A program made the translations under genes and the position numbers. 63,270 nt of DNA from Kribbella albertanoniae (GTDB taxonomy: Bacteria > Actinomycetota > Actinomycetes > Propionibacteriales > Kribbellaceae): NCBI RefSeq assembly GCF_004348455.1, contig NZ_SMKA01000018.1, positions 1-63,270 of the forward strand, in the 5' to 3' direction. Shown here piece after piece: positions 1 through 8,068 of the stretch. The notes under the pieces are model-generated. The model did no database searches. It was not told the origin of the DNA and was given only the letters and a program-made list of their open reading frames with translations. The first letter of the stretch is position 1, and every line of letters starts with the position of its first letter.

Positions 1-23
1 GGCTTGGGGCGCGCGGCCTACTA

Positions 24-1253
24 CTACCCGTTGGTCGGTACGCCGGTGCCGTCAGCGGAGGGGTGGATGCGGTGCCAGGTTCGGGGGCCTGAGCGGACGG
101 TTAGTTCGACTGGGTCCACGGGGGTGGTCGGGTCGGTGATGCGGGTGTTGTTGATGGTTACGGCGCCTTGGGTGATCAGGCGGCGGAGTTGGGAGCGGGT
201 TTCGGTGGGGCGGATTGCGGCTAGGAGGTCGAGGACGGTGGTGACGGGGTGGTCGAGAACCACGGTGGGGATGTCGGTGGGTTGGGTTCGGTGGGTGAAG
301 GTTTGCTGGAAGGACTGGAGTTCGGAGCGGGCGGCTCCGGCGCCGTGGTAGCGGGTTACGACCGCTGCGGCGAGGCGGAGTTTGGCGTCTCGGGCTGCGG
401 GGCCGCCGGTGTCTGCTGAGGAGGCGAGGGCGGCGACAGTGTCGAGGGGGAGCTCGGTGTAGACCCGGGCGTAGGGCTCGACCAGGTGGTCGGGGATGCT
501 CATGAGTTTGCCGAACTTGTCCCGCGGGGAGTCGGTCAGGCCGATGTAGTTGTTCAAGGACTTCGACTGTTTGGCACGGCCGTCGAGACCTGGGGTGATC
601 GTGGTGGTGATGACGACCTGCGGTGGCATGCCCAGGCGTTGCTGGAAGTGGCGGCCCAGTTGCTCGTTGAAGAGCTGGTCCGAGCCCACGATCGTCAGGT
701 CACTGCGCATCGCGAAGCTGTCGTAGCCCTGCAGTACCGGGTAGATCAACTCGTGTACGGCGATCTCGCGCCCGGCCTCGACCCGCGCCCGGAACATGTC
801 CCGGCTCATCAGTTGCGCCTGGGTGACCTGTCCGAGCAGCCCGAGCAGGTCGGCGATCGGCATCCCGTCGTACCACTCCGAGTTGCGTCGTACCTCGAAA
901 ACCGAAGGGTCGGTCCGCAGTACCAGCGAGACCTGATCGAGGAACGACGAGGCGTTCGCAGCGATCGCGGCAGGGGTCAGCACCGGGCGGGTGTCGGAGC
1001 GGCCGGTCGGGTCGCCGACGCGGGTGGTGAGGTCGCCGAGCAGGAAGACGACCTGGTGGCCGAGGTCCTGCAGCTGGCGCATCATCCAGAGGTTGACCGC
1101 GTGCCCGAGATGCAGGTCCGGTGCGGTCAGGTCGACGCCGTACTTGATCCGCAGCGGCCTGCCGGCGGCCAGGCGGTCGCGCAGGTCGGCCTCGCCGACG
1201 ATGGAGTCGGTGGTACGGCGTAACCGGTCGATCACGGTCAGCGGATCATTCAT
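24..1253 (-). CDS. tyrS: Tyrosyl-tRNA synthetase
   Basis: This enzyme charges tRNA-Tyr with tyrosine in the cytoplasm. The 409-residue protein is of normal family length. The class I signature HLGH is at residues 48-51 and the second signature appears as KQSKS at about 228-232, followed by LNNYIGLTD, which resembles the TyrZ-type branch. A C-terminal S4 RNA-binding domain (about 345-409, TRSQLRRLITQGAVTINN) closes the protein. An in-frame start 45 codons upstream was rejected, because conserved sequence begins only at MNDPLTVIDRL and the extra codons cross a hairpin-rich leader. The gene is divergent from idi. Function is very secure; the exact start is likely. Confidence 0.96.
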   Translation of the reverse strand: MNDPLTVIDRLRRTTDSIVGEADLRDRLAAGRPLRIKYGVDLTAPDLHLGHAVNLWMMRQLQDLGHQVVFLLGDLTTRVGDPTGRSDTRPVLTPAAIAANASSFLDQVSLVLRTDPSVFEVRRNSEWYDGMPIADLLGLLGQVTQAQLMSRDMFRARVEAGREIAVHELIYPVLQGYDSFAMRSDLTIVGSDQLFNEQLGRHFQQRLGMPPQVVITTTITPGLDGRAKQSKSLNNYIGLTDSPRDKFGKLMSIPDHLVEPYARVYTELPLDTVAALASSADTGGPAARDAKLRLAAAVVTRYHGAGAARSELQSFQQTFTHRTQPTDIPTVVLDHPVTTVLDLLAAIRPTETRSQLRRLITQGAVTINNTRITDPTTPVDPVELTVRSGPRTWHRIHPSADGTGVPTNG

Positions 1254-1410
1254 ACGGGGTGTGCTCCAAAGGAAGAATGAATGGAGACACCCAGCGACAG
1301 CGCCTCCGGCAACAGAAGAGGAGGCTCTGGATGGAGCGAGGTGGGTACTACCGAACGCCGGCTCCTCCCAGAGCCGGTCGATACACAACGCCTCGCATAC
1401 TCATGCGAGA
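1254..1410 (-). promoter_or_regulatory. Structured leader upstream of tyrS with competing hairpins
   Basis: Four inverted repeats lie between tyrS and idi. They are CTCGCAT/ATGCGAG (1392-1398 with 1403-1409), CCGGCTC/GAGCCGG (1358-1364 with 1371-1377), GCCTCC/GGAGGC (1302-1307 with 1320-1325), and an imperfect stem (1257-1267 with 1283-1292) ending 3 nt before the tyrS ATG. An 8-bp perfect pairing between 1323-1330 and 1368-1375 would exclude two of these stems, as in an attenuator or translational switch. A T-box would be the expected class for tyrS, but I do not find a convincing TGGN T-box sequence. The role is inferred from pairing alone. Confidence 0.4.
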
Positions 1411-1464
1411 ACGCTAACACGCACTCATTCGGCCCGCAGGCCGATATCCGCATACCCTCGTGGG

Positions 1465-2031
1465 GTGACGCAGGAGCTGGTGGTACTGCTGGACGAGCAC
1501 GGCCGGTCGATCGGGACCGAGGCCAAGGCGACGGTCCACCATGCCCACACACCGCTACATCTGGCCTTCTCCAGTTACGTCGTGGACGACCGCGGCCGGG
1601 TGCTGATCACCCAGCGCGCCTTCGGCAAACCGACCTGGCCCGGCGTCTGGACGAACAGTTGCTGCGGGCACCCGCTCCCCGGTGAAGCGATCGAGGACGC
1701 CGTCGTACGGCGGCTGTCGGACGAGCTCGGAATCAGCGACGGTACGACGGAGCTCGTGCTGCCGGAATTCCGCTACCGCGCCGAGATGCCGAACGGCATG
1801 GTCGAGAACGAGGTCTGCCCGGTCTATCGGGTGCGATGGTCCGGCGACCCGAAGCCCGCTCCCGCCGAGGTCGCGGCGTACCGCTGGATCGAGTGGTCCG
1901 AGATCCGCGGCGTACCGGGCCTGTCCCCGTGGGCGGAGTTGCAGCTCGACGAGCTCGACCACCTCGGCCCGGAGCCGGCCGACTGGGCGGTCGCCGACGA
2001 AAACCTGCTGCCACCAGCTGCCCGTCCCTGA
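1465..2031 (+). CDS. idi: Isopentenyl-diphosphate delta-isomerase, type I
   Basis: The enzyme interconverts isopentenyl and dimethylallyl diphosphate, the building blocks of isoprenoids. The 188-residue Nudix-fold protein carries the catalytic cysteine motif TNSCCGHP at residues 63-70 (Cys67 at the usual place) and the metal/acid motif VENEVCPVY at about 113-121. A GTG start was chosen at 1465 because the family alignment begins with TQELVVLLDEHG; longer in-frame extensions run into the tyrS leader on the other strand. The neighbouring GNAT gene follows after 13 nt and may be co-transcribed. No other terpene gene is adjacent, although a geranylgeranyl-reductase-like gene lies at about 49 kb. 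Confidence 0.95.
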   Translation: MTQELVVLLDEHGRSIGTEAKATVHHAHTPLHLAFSSYVVDDRGRVLITQRAFGKPTWPGVWTNSCCGHPLPGEAIEDAVVRRLSDELGISDGTTELVLPEFRYRAEMPNGMVENEVCPVYRVRWSGDPKPAPAEVAAYRWIEWSEIRGVPGLSPWAELQLDELDHLGPEPADWAVADENLLPPAARP

Positions 2032-2044
2032 TACAACCGTCAGC

Positions 2045-2941
2045 ATGGTGGATATCCGGCCCGTGCTGACCGACGCGGACTACGAGGCATGGCGGGAAGT
2101 GCGGATCGCGGCGATGCCGTACGAACGCTGCCCGAGCGTGGCGGAGCTGCGCGGGATGGACCGTCCTGGGCGGTTGCTGACGCTCGCCGAGATCGACGGG
2201 AAGGCGGTCGGTCACGGCCTGGCCGACCGTTCGACCGAGCCCGGCCGCGCAGTCCTGGCGGCCCGGGTCCGTCCGGAGGCACGCCGGCAAGGCATTGGCA
2301 CCGCCGTCCTACGAGAGCTCGCCGAGCATGCCGTTGCCCAGGGCTACGAACGGACCGGCTGCAGCGTCGATGACGAGGGCTCGCTGGCGTTCGCCGAGCG
2401 GTTCGGGTACACCGAAATCGCGCGGCAGGTGGAGCAGATCCGCGCGATCGATGCCGAACCACAGCCGCCCGCACCCACGACGTACCGGATCGTGTCGGTG
2501 GCGGAGCGACCGGAGGTGTGGGCGCGTGCGTACGACGAGCTGGCGTTGCCGACGCTTCCCGACATGGACATTCAGCCGCCGATGCAGGTCACGGCCGAGG
2601 AATGGGCCACTGAGTGGATCAACGATCCGGCCGCGATGTTCGTCGCGCTCGACGGTGACGAGGTGATCGGGGTCGCCGGGCTGATGCTCGACACCGACCA
2701 GCCTGCGCGCGCAGAGGTCGCCTACACCGCCGTACGGCGGGACTGGCGGGGCAAGGGAGTTGCCTCGACGCTGAAGCGGACGAGTATGGCGTGGGCCGCC
2801 GAGCACGGGATCACCGAGATCTACACCTGGACGCAGGAGGGCAACGGGAACATGCGTCAGCTGAACGAACACCTCGGCTTCCGCTACGGCCTGGTCAGCG
2901 TCAGTGTCCGGGCGCGGCTACCCCTGCAGTTCGCGGAGTAG
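2045..2941 (+). CDS. Tandem-domain GNAT N-acetyltransferase
   Basis: This 298-residue protein contains two GCN5-type acetyltransferase folds. The first acetyl-CoA loop is ARVRPEARRQGIGTAVL at about residues 73-89 and the second is AYTAVRRDWRGKGVASTLK at about 226-244. Two-domain GNATs of this length are common in actinomycetes and include antibiotic- and mycothiol-related enzymes, but the N-terminal half here gives no specific substrate clue. The ATG at 2045 directly follows idi. The 3' end overlaps the convergent ketopantoate-reductase-like gene by 24 nt. Family call is secure; substrate unknown. Confidence 0.88.
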   Translation: MVDIRPVLTDADYEAWREVRIAAMPYERCPSVAELRGMDRPGRLLTLAEIDGKAVGHGLADRSTEPGRAVLAARVRPEARRQGIGTAVLRELAEHAVAQGYERTGCSVDDEGSLAFAERFGYTEIARQVEQIRAIDAEPQPPAPTTYRIVSVAERPEVWARAYDELALPTLPDMDIQPPMQVTAEEWATEWINDPAAMFVALDGDEVIGVAGLMLDTDQPARAEVAYTAVRRDWRGKGVASTLKRTSMAWAAEHGITEIYTWTQEGNGNMRQLNEHLGFRYGLVSVSVRARLPLQFAE

Positions 2942-3916
2942 TTCGGGACCGGACCACGGCCGCCGGTTGGTCTCGGCTGACCGGATCAGCTCGACCAGCC
3001 GTGCGTTGACCGGTGCGGTTCGGCCGAGTTCGGAGGCCAGGCGGACGACCTCGCCGTTCAGGTAGTCGATCTCGGTGGTCCGGCCGGCCTGCAGGTCCTC
3101 CCACATCGAGGTCCGGGCCAGCGGGTCGATGGCGAGCATCGAGGCGGCGAGCCGGCGGAAGAGAAAGCTCGGCAGCCGCAGGATCATCGGGAAGCGGCGC
3201 ATCGGGACTCGCAGAATCTGGGCCGGCTCCAGCCCCTTCGCGGCCAGCAACTCCAGGGTCTCGGCCTGCGCCGCGGCCAGACAACGCCGGTAGGCCCGAT
3301 CCGACAGCTCGTCGCGCAGCGGTACGTCGGCCAGCGCGTTGATCGGGTTGTTCAGATTCAGCAGGAGCTTCGCCCACTGCACCGGCAGGATGTCGTGGTG
3401 CTGCTTCAGCGGCAACCCCGCCTGCTCGAAGGCGGCGACGTACGGCGTCAACGCGGCATCACGCTGGATGTCGAGCGCGCCCTCGGTCCCCTGATGGAAG
3501 TGCCCGCCGCCACTGTTCAGCACGTTGAACGGGACCATCCCGGTCAGGACGCGCTGCTCGGTCAACCGCTCCGCCAGGATCGTGCCGTTCCGGATGCCGT
3601 TCTGGAAGCTCACCACCAGTGCACCCGGTTTGAGCACCCCGGCGAGCTCGTCGGCGGCGGTCGCGGTCGCGGCCGACTTCACCGTCACCAGGACCAGATC
3701 GGCCTCGGCCGCTGCGCCGGGCGCCGTTTCGTACCGCACCGCGCCGGGCTCGACCCGCAGGTCCGCGCCCAGGTAGTCGGTCAGCCGCAGGCCGTGGGTG
3801 GCTAGCTCGGCAGCCATCCTCGGACGCCCGACGAACGTCACCGGGCTCCCGCTCGCAGCCAGCCGCCCGCCGACATAACAGCCGATTCCACCAGCTCCAT
3901 ACACGACGATCCGCAT
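2918..3916 (-). CDS. panE: 2-dehydropantoate 2-reductase family protein
   Basis: Members reduce ketopantoate to pantoate with NADPH on the pantothenate/CoA pathway. The 332-residue protein begins with the Rossmann motif GAGGIG (residues 7-12). It has the central VTVKSAAT stretch and the family motif QWAKLLLNLNNPINAL around residue 180, containing the active-site lysine and asparagines. Length is slightly above the usual 290-310. ApbA/PanE homologues are often multicopy in actinomycetes and some act on other 2-oxo acids, so the family is certain but the pathway is inferred. It is convergent with the GNAT gene and divergent from the small ORF at 3939. Confidence 0.85.
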   Translation of the reverse strand: MRIVVYGAGGIGCYVGGRLAASGSPVTFVGRPRMAAELATHGLRLTDYLGADLRVEPGAVRYETAPGAAAEADLVLVTVKSAATATAADELAGVLKPGALVVSFQNGIRNGTILAERLTEQRVLTGMVPFNVLNSGGGHFHQGTEGALDIQRDAALTPYVAAFEQAGLPLKQHHDILPVQWAKLLLNLNNPINALADVPLRDELSDRAYRRCLAAAQAETLELLAAKGLEPAQILRVPMRRFPMILRLPSFLFRRLAASMLAIDPLARTSMWEDLQAGRTTEIDYLNGEVVRLASELGRTAPVNARLVELIRSAETNRRPWSGPELLRELQG

Positions 3917-3938
3917 CCCAGGAGGCTACGCTGTCGAC

Positions 3939-4190
3939 ATGGCGGAGGGGGATCTGCTGGCGTTGGCCGAGGCCAAGGCCATTGAGGGCCGGGTCGAGGA
4001 GAGCATCGCCTTGTATCAGCAGGCGGTGGGCCTCGAGCCGTTGCTCGAAGCTGCCCACCGCGCGCTGATCTCGCTGCACCTCATCCAGGGCGACCGCGCC
4101 GCCGCCGTACGCCAGTACGACGCCCTCACCGCGATCCTGGCCGCTGAGCTCCAGACCCCGAGCCCGCAGACCACCGCCCTCCTCTATTAG
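3939..4190 (+). CDS. Small BTAD/TPR-like protein
   Basis: The 83-residue product consists of two TPR-like helical hairpins. Its second half (EAAHRALISLHLIQGDRAAA, then VRQYDALTAILAAELQ) resembles the end of the bacterial transcriptional activator domain (BTAD) of SARP/AfsR regulators, but there is no DNA-binding domain. It starts 23 nt from the divergent ketopantoate-reductase-like gene, and its stop overlaps the 3' end of the convergent permease gene by 4 nt. It could be a free-standing module acting on a SARP, or the fragment of a lost regulator. Coding is likely because the amphipathic repeat pattern is continuous over the whole frame. Confidence 0.6.
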   Translation: MAEGDLLALAEAKAIEGRVEESIALYQQAVGLEPLLEAAHRALISLHLIQGDRAAAVRQYDALTAILAAELQTPSPQTTALLY

Positions 4191-5146
4191 TGCAGCCGGA
4201 CGCGAGGGTCGAGGAAGGCGTACGCGACGTCCACGAGGATGTTCGCCACCACGACCGCGGCTGACGCGAACAGCACGATGCCGATGATGACCGGTAGGTC
4301 CTGCTGGTTGATCGCGGTGACCACGGTCTTGCCCAGCCCCGGAAGGCTGAACACGGTCTCGGTCACCACGACACCACCGACGAGCTGCCCGAGGTCGATC
4401 CCGAACTGCGTGACCACCGGGGTGAGCGCACTGCGCAGCCCGTGCCGGACGACCACCCGGCTCTCCCGGATTCCCTTCGACCGTGCGGTCCGGATGTAGT
4501 CCTCGCCGAGGACGTCGAGCATCGAGCCGCGGGTCAACCGCGTGTACGTCGCCGCCAGCAGCAGGGCGAGCGCGATCCACGGCAGGATCAGGTGCTGGAA
4601 CCACACCGCGGGCCCGTCGCTGAACGCCGTGTACCCGCCGGCCGGGAACCAGTCGAACCCGGCCATGGTCATCCGGTAGTACAGGAAGTACAGCAACAAC
4701 AGACCGAGCAGGAACGACGGGAACGAGTAGAAGAACAACGCGAACATCGTCAGTCCACGATCGGCCAGCGACCGCGGATGCACGGCCGAGATGACGCCGT
4801 TCGTCACCCCGAGAAGCAGCCACAGTACGGCGGCGCCCAGGGCCAGCGACAACGTAACCGGCAACGCCTGCCCGATGATCGTTGTCACCGGCACCTGATG
4901 GTAGTAGTCGTACCCGAGGTTGCCCTGGACGGCGTTCGTGACGAAGTTCAGGTACTGCTTCCAGACCGGCAGATCGAGGCCGAGCCGGTGCTGGATCAGC
5001 GCGATCGTCTCCGGCGTGGCCTGCCGGCCGGCCAGGGTCTGCGCAACGTTGCTGGGGGCAACGAAGAACAGCGCGAAGATGGCCATCGAGATCAGCCACA
5101 GCACCAGCACCCCGTGCCCGAGGCGGCGGAGCAAGAACCTCACCAT
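4187..5146 (-). CDS. Dipeptide/oligopeptide ABC transporter permease (DppB/OppB type)
   Basis: This is one of two inner-membrane channel subunits of the peptide importer. The 319-residue protein has the typical first helix near the N-terminus (LRRLGHGVLVLWLISMAIFA), a long extracytoplasmic loop before about residue 100, and five further membrane segments. The EAA-type coupling loop reads YIRTARSKGIRESRVVVRHG around residues 217-236 and contacts the ATPases. It is the last gene of the five-gene operon, and its start lies 9 nt beyond the DppC-type gene stop. Substrate class (peptides, or other solutes such as nickel or glycosides) is inferred from family only. Confidence 0.93.
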   Translation of the reverse strand: MVRFLLRRLGHGVLVLWLISMAIFALFFVAPSNVAQTLAGRQATPETIALIQHRLGLDLPVWKQYLNFVTNAVQGNLGYDYYHQVPVTTIIGQALPVTLSLALGAAVLWLLLGVTNGVISAVHPRSLADRGLTMFALFFYSFPSFLLGLLLLYFLYYRMTMAGFDWFPAGGYTAFSDGPAVWFQHLILPWIALALLLAATYTRLTRGSMLDVLGEDYIRTARSKGIRESRVVVRHGLRSALTPVVTQFGIDLGQLVGGVVVTETVFSLPGLGKTVVTAINQQDLPVIIGIVLFASAAVVVANILVDVAYAFLDPRVRLH

Positions 5147-5155
5147 GGTGGACCC

Positions 5156-6082
5156 CTAACTCCGGTCGGCGCGCGGGTCGAAGGCATCGCGGACGCCGTC
5201 GCCGAACAGGTTGAACGCCAGCGTCGTGATCAGCAGCGCGAGACCGGGGAAGAGGATGAACCACCAGGCCGTCGTGTAGTAGTTCTGCGACGAGTTGATC
5301 ATTCCGCCCCAGTCGGCGGTGGGTGGTGGCAGCCCGAGCCCGAGGAACGACAACGTCGCCTGGGTCACGATCACCACCGGGACCAGCAGGGTGGTGTAGA
5401 CGATCACCGGGGCCAGCACGTTCGGCAGCACGTCGACGAACATGATCCGGCCGTCACTCGCGCCCAGCGACCGGGCCGCCTCGACGAACTCGCGTTCGCG
5501 CAGTGACAGCACCTGGCCGCGGACGATCCGGGCCACCGACGCCCAGCTGAAGAAGCCGATCACCAGCACGGTCACGCTCAGGCTCGGCCCGGTGATGGAC
5601 ACCAGGGCGATCGCCACCAGCAGGAACGGGACCGACAGTACGACGTCGATCAGTCGCGTCAGGATGGTGTCGGTGATCCCCCCGAGGAACCCCGCGGCAA
5701 GTCCCAAGACGACGCCGACCACGACCGTGATCGCCGTTGCGAAAACTCCCACCAGCAGCGACACCCTGGCGCCGTACGCGATCCGGACCAGGACGTCCCG
5801 GCCCAGCTCGTCGGTGCCGAACCAGAAGGTGCCGTTCGGTGCCCTCGGCAACCCCTCCGGGGTCAGGCCGATATCGCGGTACTGCTCGTTCGGCGGATGC
5901 CCGGTGATCGCGGCGAAGACCGGCGCGAACACCGCCATCAGCACGATCAGGATGATCACCGCGAGCGAGATCATCGCGACCTTGTCCCGCCGCAACCGCC
6001 GCAACGCCAGCACCAACGGGCTGCGGCCTTCGATTGCCTTCGGCTCGTCGACGACATCGACGAGCTCCAACGCCGCCGTCAT
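5156..6082 (-). CDS. Dipeptide/oligopeptide ABC transporter permease (DppC/OppC type)
   Basis: This second membrane subunit of the importer has 308 residues. It shows the N-terminal cytoplasmic tail and first helix (MISLAVIILIVLMAVFAPVF), the conserved FWFGTDELGRDVLVRIAYGA motif at about residues 85-104 of the DppC/OppC family, and the coupling-loop motif EFVEAARSLGASDGRIMFVD. The start codon overlaps the stop of the upstream ATPase gene by 4 nt (ATGA), which indicates translational coupling. It is 9 nt upstream of the partner permease. Confidence 0.94.
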   Translation of the reverse strand: MTAALELVDVVDEPKAIEGRSPLVLALRRLRRDKVAMISLAVIILIVLMAVFAPVFAAITGHPPNEQYRDIGLTPEGLPRAPNGTFWFGTDELGRDVLVRIAYGARVSLLVGVFATAITVVVGVVLGLAAGFLGGITDTILTRLIDVVLSVPFLLVAIALVSITGPSLSVTVLVIGFFSWASVARIVRGQVLSLREREFVEAARSLGASDGRIMFVDVLPNVLAPVIVYTTLLVPVVIVTQATLSFLGLGLPPPTADWGGMINSSQNYYTTAWWFILFPGLALLITTLAFNLFGDGVRDAFDPRADRS

Positions 6083-7092
6083 GATGCCTTCAAGTCCGGT
6101 ACGGCGGTCGACAGGTCCTCGCCCAGTGTCAGCGGGTGCAGGCAGGCCGTCCGATGATCGTCGGTGTCATCCAGTACGGCGGCCAGCGGCGGTTCCGTGA
6201 TTGCGCAATCTGCTCGGGCTTTCGGGCACCGCGTGTGGAACCTGCACCCCTCCGGCGGGTTCGTCGCGGCGGGGATGTCGCCCCCGAGGATGATCTGTTC
6301 CCTGCTGTCGGCGGTATCCGGGTCGGCGACCGGTAACGCCGACAGCAGGGCCCGGGTGTACGGATGCCGGGTCTGGCCGAACAGTTCGTCCGTGGGTGCC
6401 AGCTCGGCGATCCTGCCCAGGTACATGACCGCGATCCGGTTGCTCACGTGCCGGACCACGGAGAGGTCGTGGGAGATGAAGACATACGTCAGGTCCAGCT
6501 CCCGCTGGAGATCGGCCAGCAGGTTGATGATCTGGGCCTGGATCGACACGTCCAGCGCGGAGACCGGTTCGTCGCAGATGATCAGCTTCGGGCGCAGCGC
6601 CAACGCGCGCGCGACGCCGATCCGTTGCCGTTGGCCCCCGGAGAACTCGGCCGGGAACCTGTTGTAGTGCTCGGGATTCAGGCCGACGAGCTCCATCAGC
6701 TCCTGAACCTTCTTCTTCCGTTCGTTGCCGAAGGCAATCCCGTGGATGGCGAACGGGTCGCCGATGATGGATCCGACCCGGCGGCGCGGGTTCAGGGAGC
6801 CGTACGGATCCTGGAAGATCACCTGGATCTCCCGGCGGATCGGCCGCATCGCCCGCCGGGACAACGTGCTGATCTCGGTGCCCTCAAACGACACCGAGCC
6901 CGAGGTCACGTCGTACAGATGGGCCATGCAGCGGGCTAGCGATGACTTGCCGCAGCCCGTTTCGCCAACCAGGCCTAGTGTTTCGCCTTTGAAGACCTCG
7001 AGTGAGACGCCATCTACGGCGTGGACCACCTCCTTGCCATGGGTCGGGAACTCCTTGTAGACGTTGTCCACTTTCAGCAGCACTTCGCTCAT
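6079..7092 (-). CDS. Peptide ABC transporter ATP-binding protein (OppF/DppF type)
   Basis: This is one of the two nucleotide-binding subunits that power uptake. The 337-residue protein has Walker A GETGCGKSS (about 41-49), the Q-loop IFQDPYGSLNPR, signature FSGGQRQRIGVARAL, Walker B LIICDEPVSALD, and an H-loop FISHDLSVVRHV. The C-terminal oligopeptide/dipeptide extension contains a cysteine-rich stretch (GCRFHTRCPKARADC), which in OppD/F proteins binds an iron-sulfur cluster. It overlaps both neighbours by 4 nt. Confidence 0.95.
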   Translation of the reverse strand: MSEVLLKVDNVYKEFPTHGKEVVHAVDGVSLEVFKGETLGLVGETGCGKSSLARCMAHLYDVTSGSVSFEGTEISTLSRRAMRPIRREIQVIFQDPYGSLNPRRRVGSIIGDPFAIHGIAFGNERKKKVQELMELVGLNPEHYNRFPAEFSGGQRQRIGVARALALRPKLIICDEPVSALDVSIQAQIINLLADLQRELDLTYVFISHDLSVVRHVSNRIAVMYLGRIAELAPTDELFGQTRHPYTRALLSALPVADPDTADSREQIILGGDIPAATNPPEGCRFHTRCPKARADCAITEPPLAAVLDDTDDHRTACLHPLTLGEDLSTAVPDLKAS

Positions 7093-8063
7093 GACGCGAT
7101 CGCCTCATTTGCCTGAACCGGGAGCCAGCAGGCCGACTGGTGCCGGGGGCCGATATCCGCCAGTGGCGGGGCCTCGGTGCGGCACTTGTCGAACACGTGC
7201 GGGCAGCGGGACGCGAACGGGCAGCCCTTCGGCAGGCTGATCAGACTCGGCGGGCTGCCGGGGATCGGGGTCAGCCGTTCGCCGCTGCGCGTCGGCAGTG
7301 ACGCGAGCAGTCCCTGGGTGTACGGGTGGTGGTTGCGGTAGAAGATGTCCCGGCGCGGTGCCCGCTCCATCACGGTCCCGGCGTACATCACCACGACCTC
7401 GTCGGCCATCTCGGCGACCACCCCGAGATCGTGGGTGATCAGGACGATCGCCGTACCGAACTGTTGCTGGAGCCGGCGCATCACGTTCAGGACCTGGGCC
7501 TGCACGGTCACGTCGAGGGCGGTGGTCGGCTCGTCCGCGATCAGCAGCGCCGGGTCGAGGGCCATCGCCATCGCGATCATCACCCGCTGCCGCATCCCGC
7601 CGGAGAACTGGTGCGGGTAGTCGTCGATGCGTTCCTCGGCGCGGGGGATACCGACCAGCGTGAGTAGTTCGGCGGCCCGCTTCCGGGCTGCCTGCTTACT
7701 GATCACGTGGTCGTGCGCGCGGATCATCTCGACGATCTGCCAGCCGATCCGGTAGTGCGGATGCAGGCTCGACAACGGGTCCTGGAAGATCATCCCGATC
7801 CGGGCACCCCGCAAGTGGCGCAGGGTCGACTGGTCCGCGGTGATCAGGTCGGTGCCGTCGAAGTACGCCGTACCGGAGACCGTCGCGCCGCGGGTCAGCC
7901 CTGTGACCGTCTGGGTGGACACGCTCTTGCCGGAGCCGGACTCGCCCACGACCGCGAGGGTCTGTCCGGCCTCGACATCGAACGACAGGCCCCGGACGGC
8001 GCGGACGGTACCGTCCGGGGTGTCGAAGGAGACCCTTAGGTCTCGCACTTCAAGCAGAGCCAT
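7089..8063 (-). CDS. Peptide ABC transporter ATP-binding protein (OppD/DppD type)
   Basis: This 324-residue nucleotide-binding subunit pairs with the OppF-type protein. Walker A is GESGSGKS (about 36-43), the signature is FSGGMRQRVMIAMAMAL, Walker B is LLIADEPTTALD, and the H-loop is LITHDLGVVAEM. The C-terminus has the family cysteine motif GCPFASRCPHVFDKC. I chose the ATG at 8063 (MALLEVRDLRVSF), which follows the substrate-binding-protein stop by 5 nt; a longer frame extends into that gene and is spurious. Confidence 0.95.
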   Translation of the reverse strand: MALLEVRDLRVSFDTPDGTVRAVRGLSFDVEAGQTLAVVGESGSGKSVSTQTVTGLTRGATVSGTAYFDGTDLITADQSTLRHLRGARIGMIFQDPLSSLHPHYRIGWQIVEMIRAHDHVISKQAARKRAAELLTLVGIPRAEERIDDYPHQFSGGMRQRVMIAMAMALDPALLIADEPTTALDVTVQAQVLNVMRRLQQQFGTAIVLITHDLGVVAEMADEVVVMYAGTVMERAPRRDIFYRNHHPYTQGLLASLPTRSGERLTPIPGSPPSLISLPKGCPFASRCPHVFDKCRTEAPPLADIGPRHQSACWLPVQANEAIAS

Positions 8064-8068
8064 GAGGT

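Noticed and set aside
1320..1375. Canonical T-box on the tyrS leader
   Set aside because: The region has GGTGGGTACTACCG on the plus strand only, and no TGGT-type bulge on the tyrS strand, so I list only a structured leader.
3459..5264. 601-codon minus-strand frame across the panE-like and permease genes
   Set aside because: It is out of frame with both real genes and has no domain.
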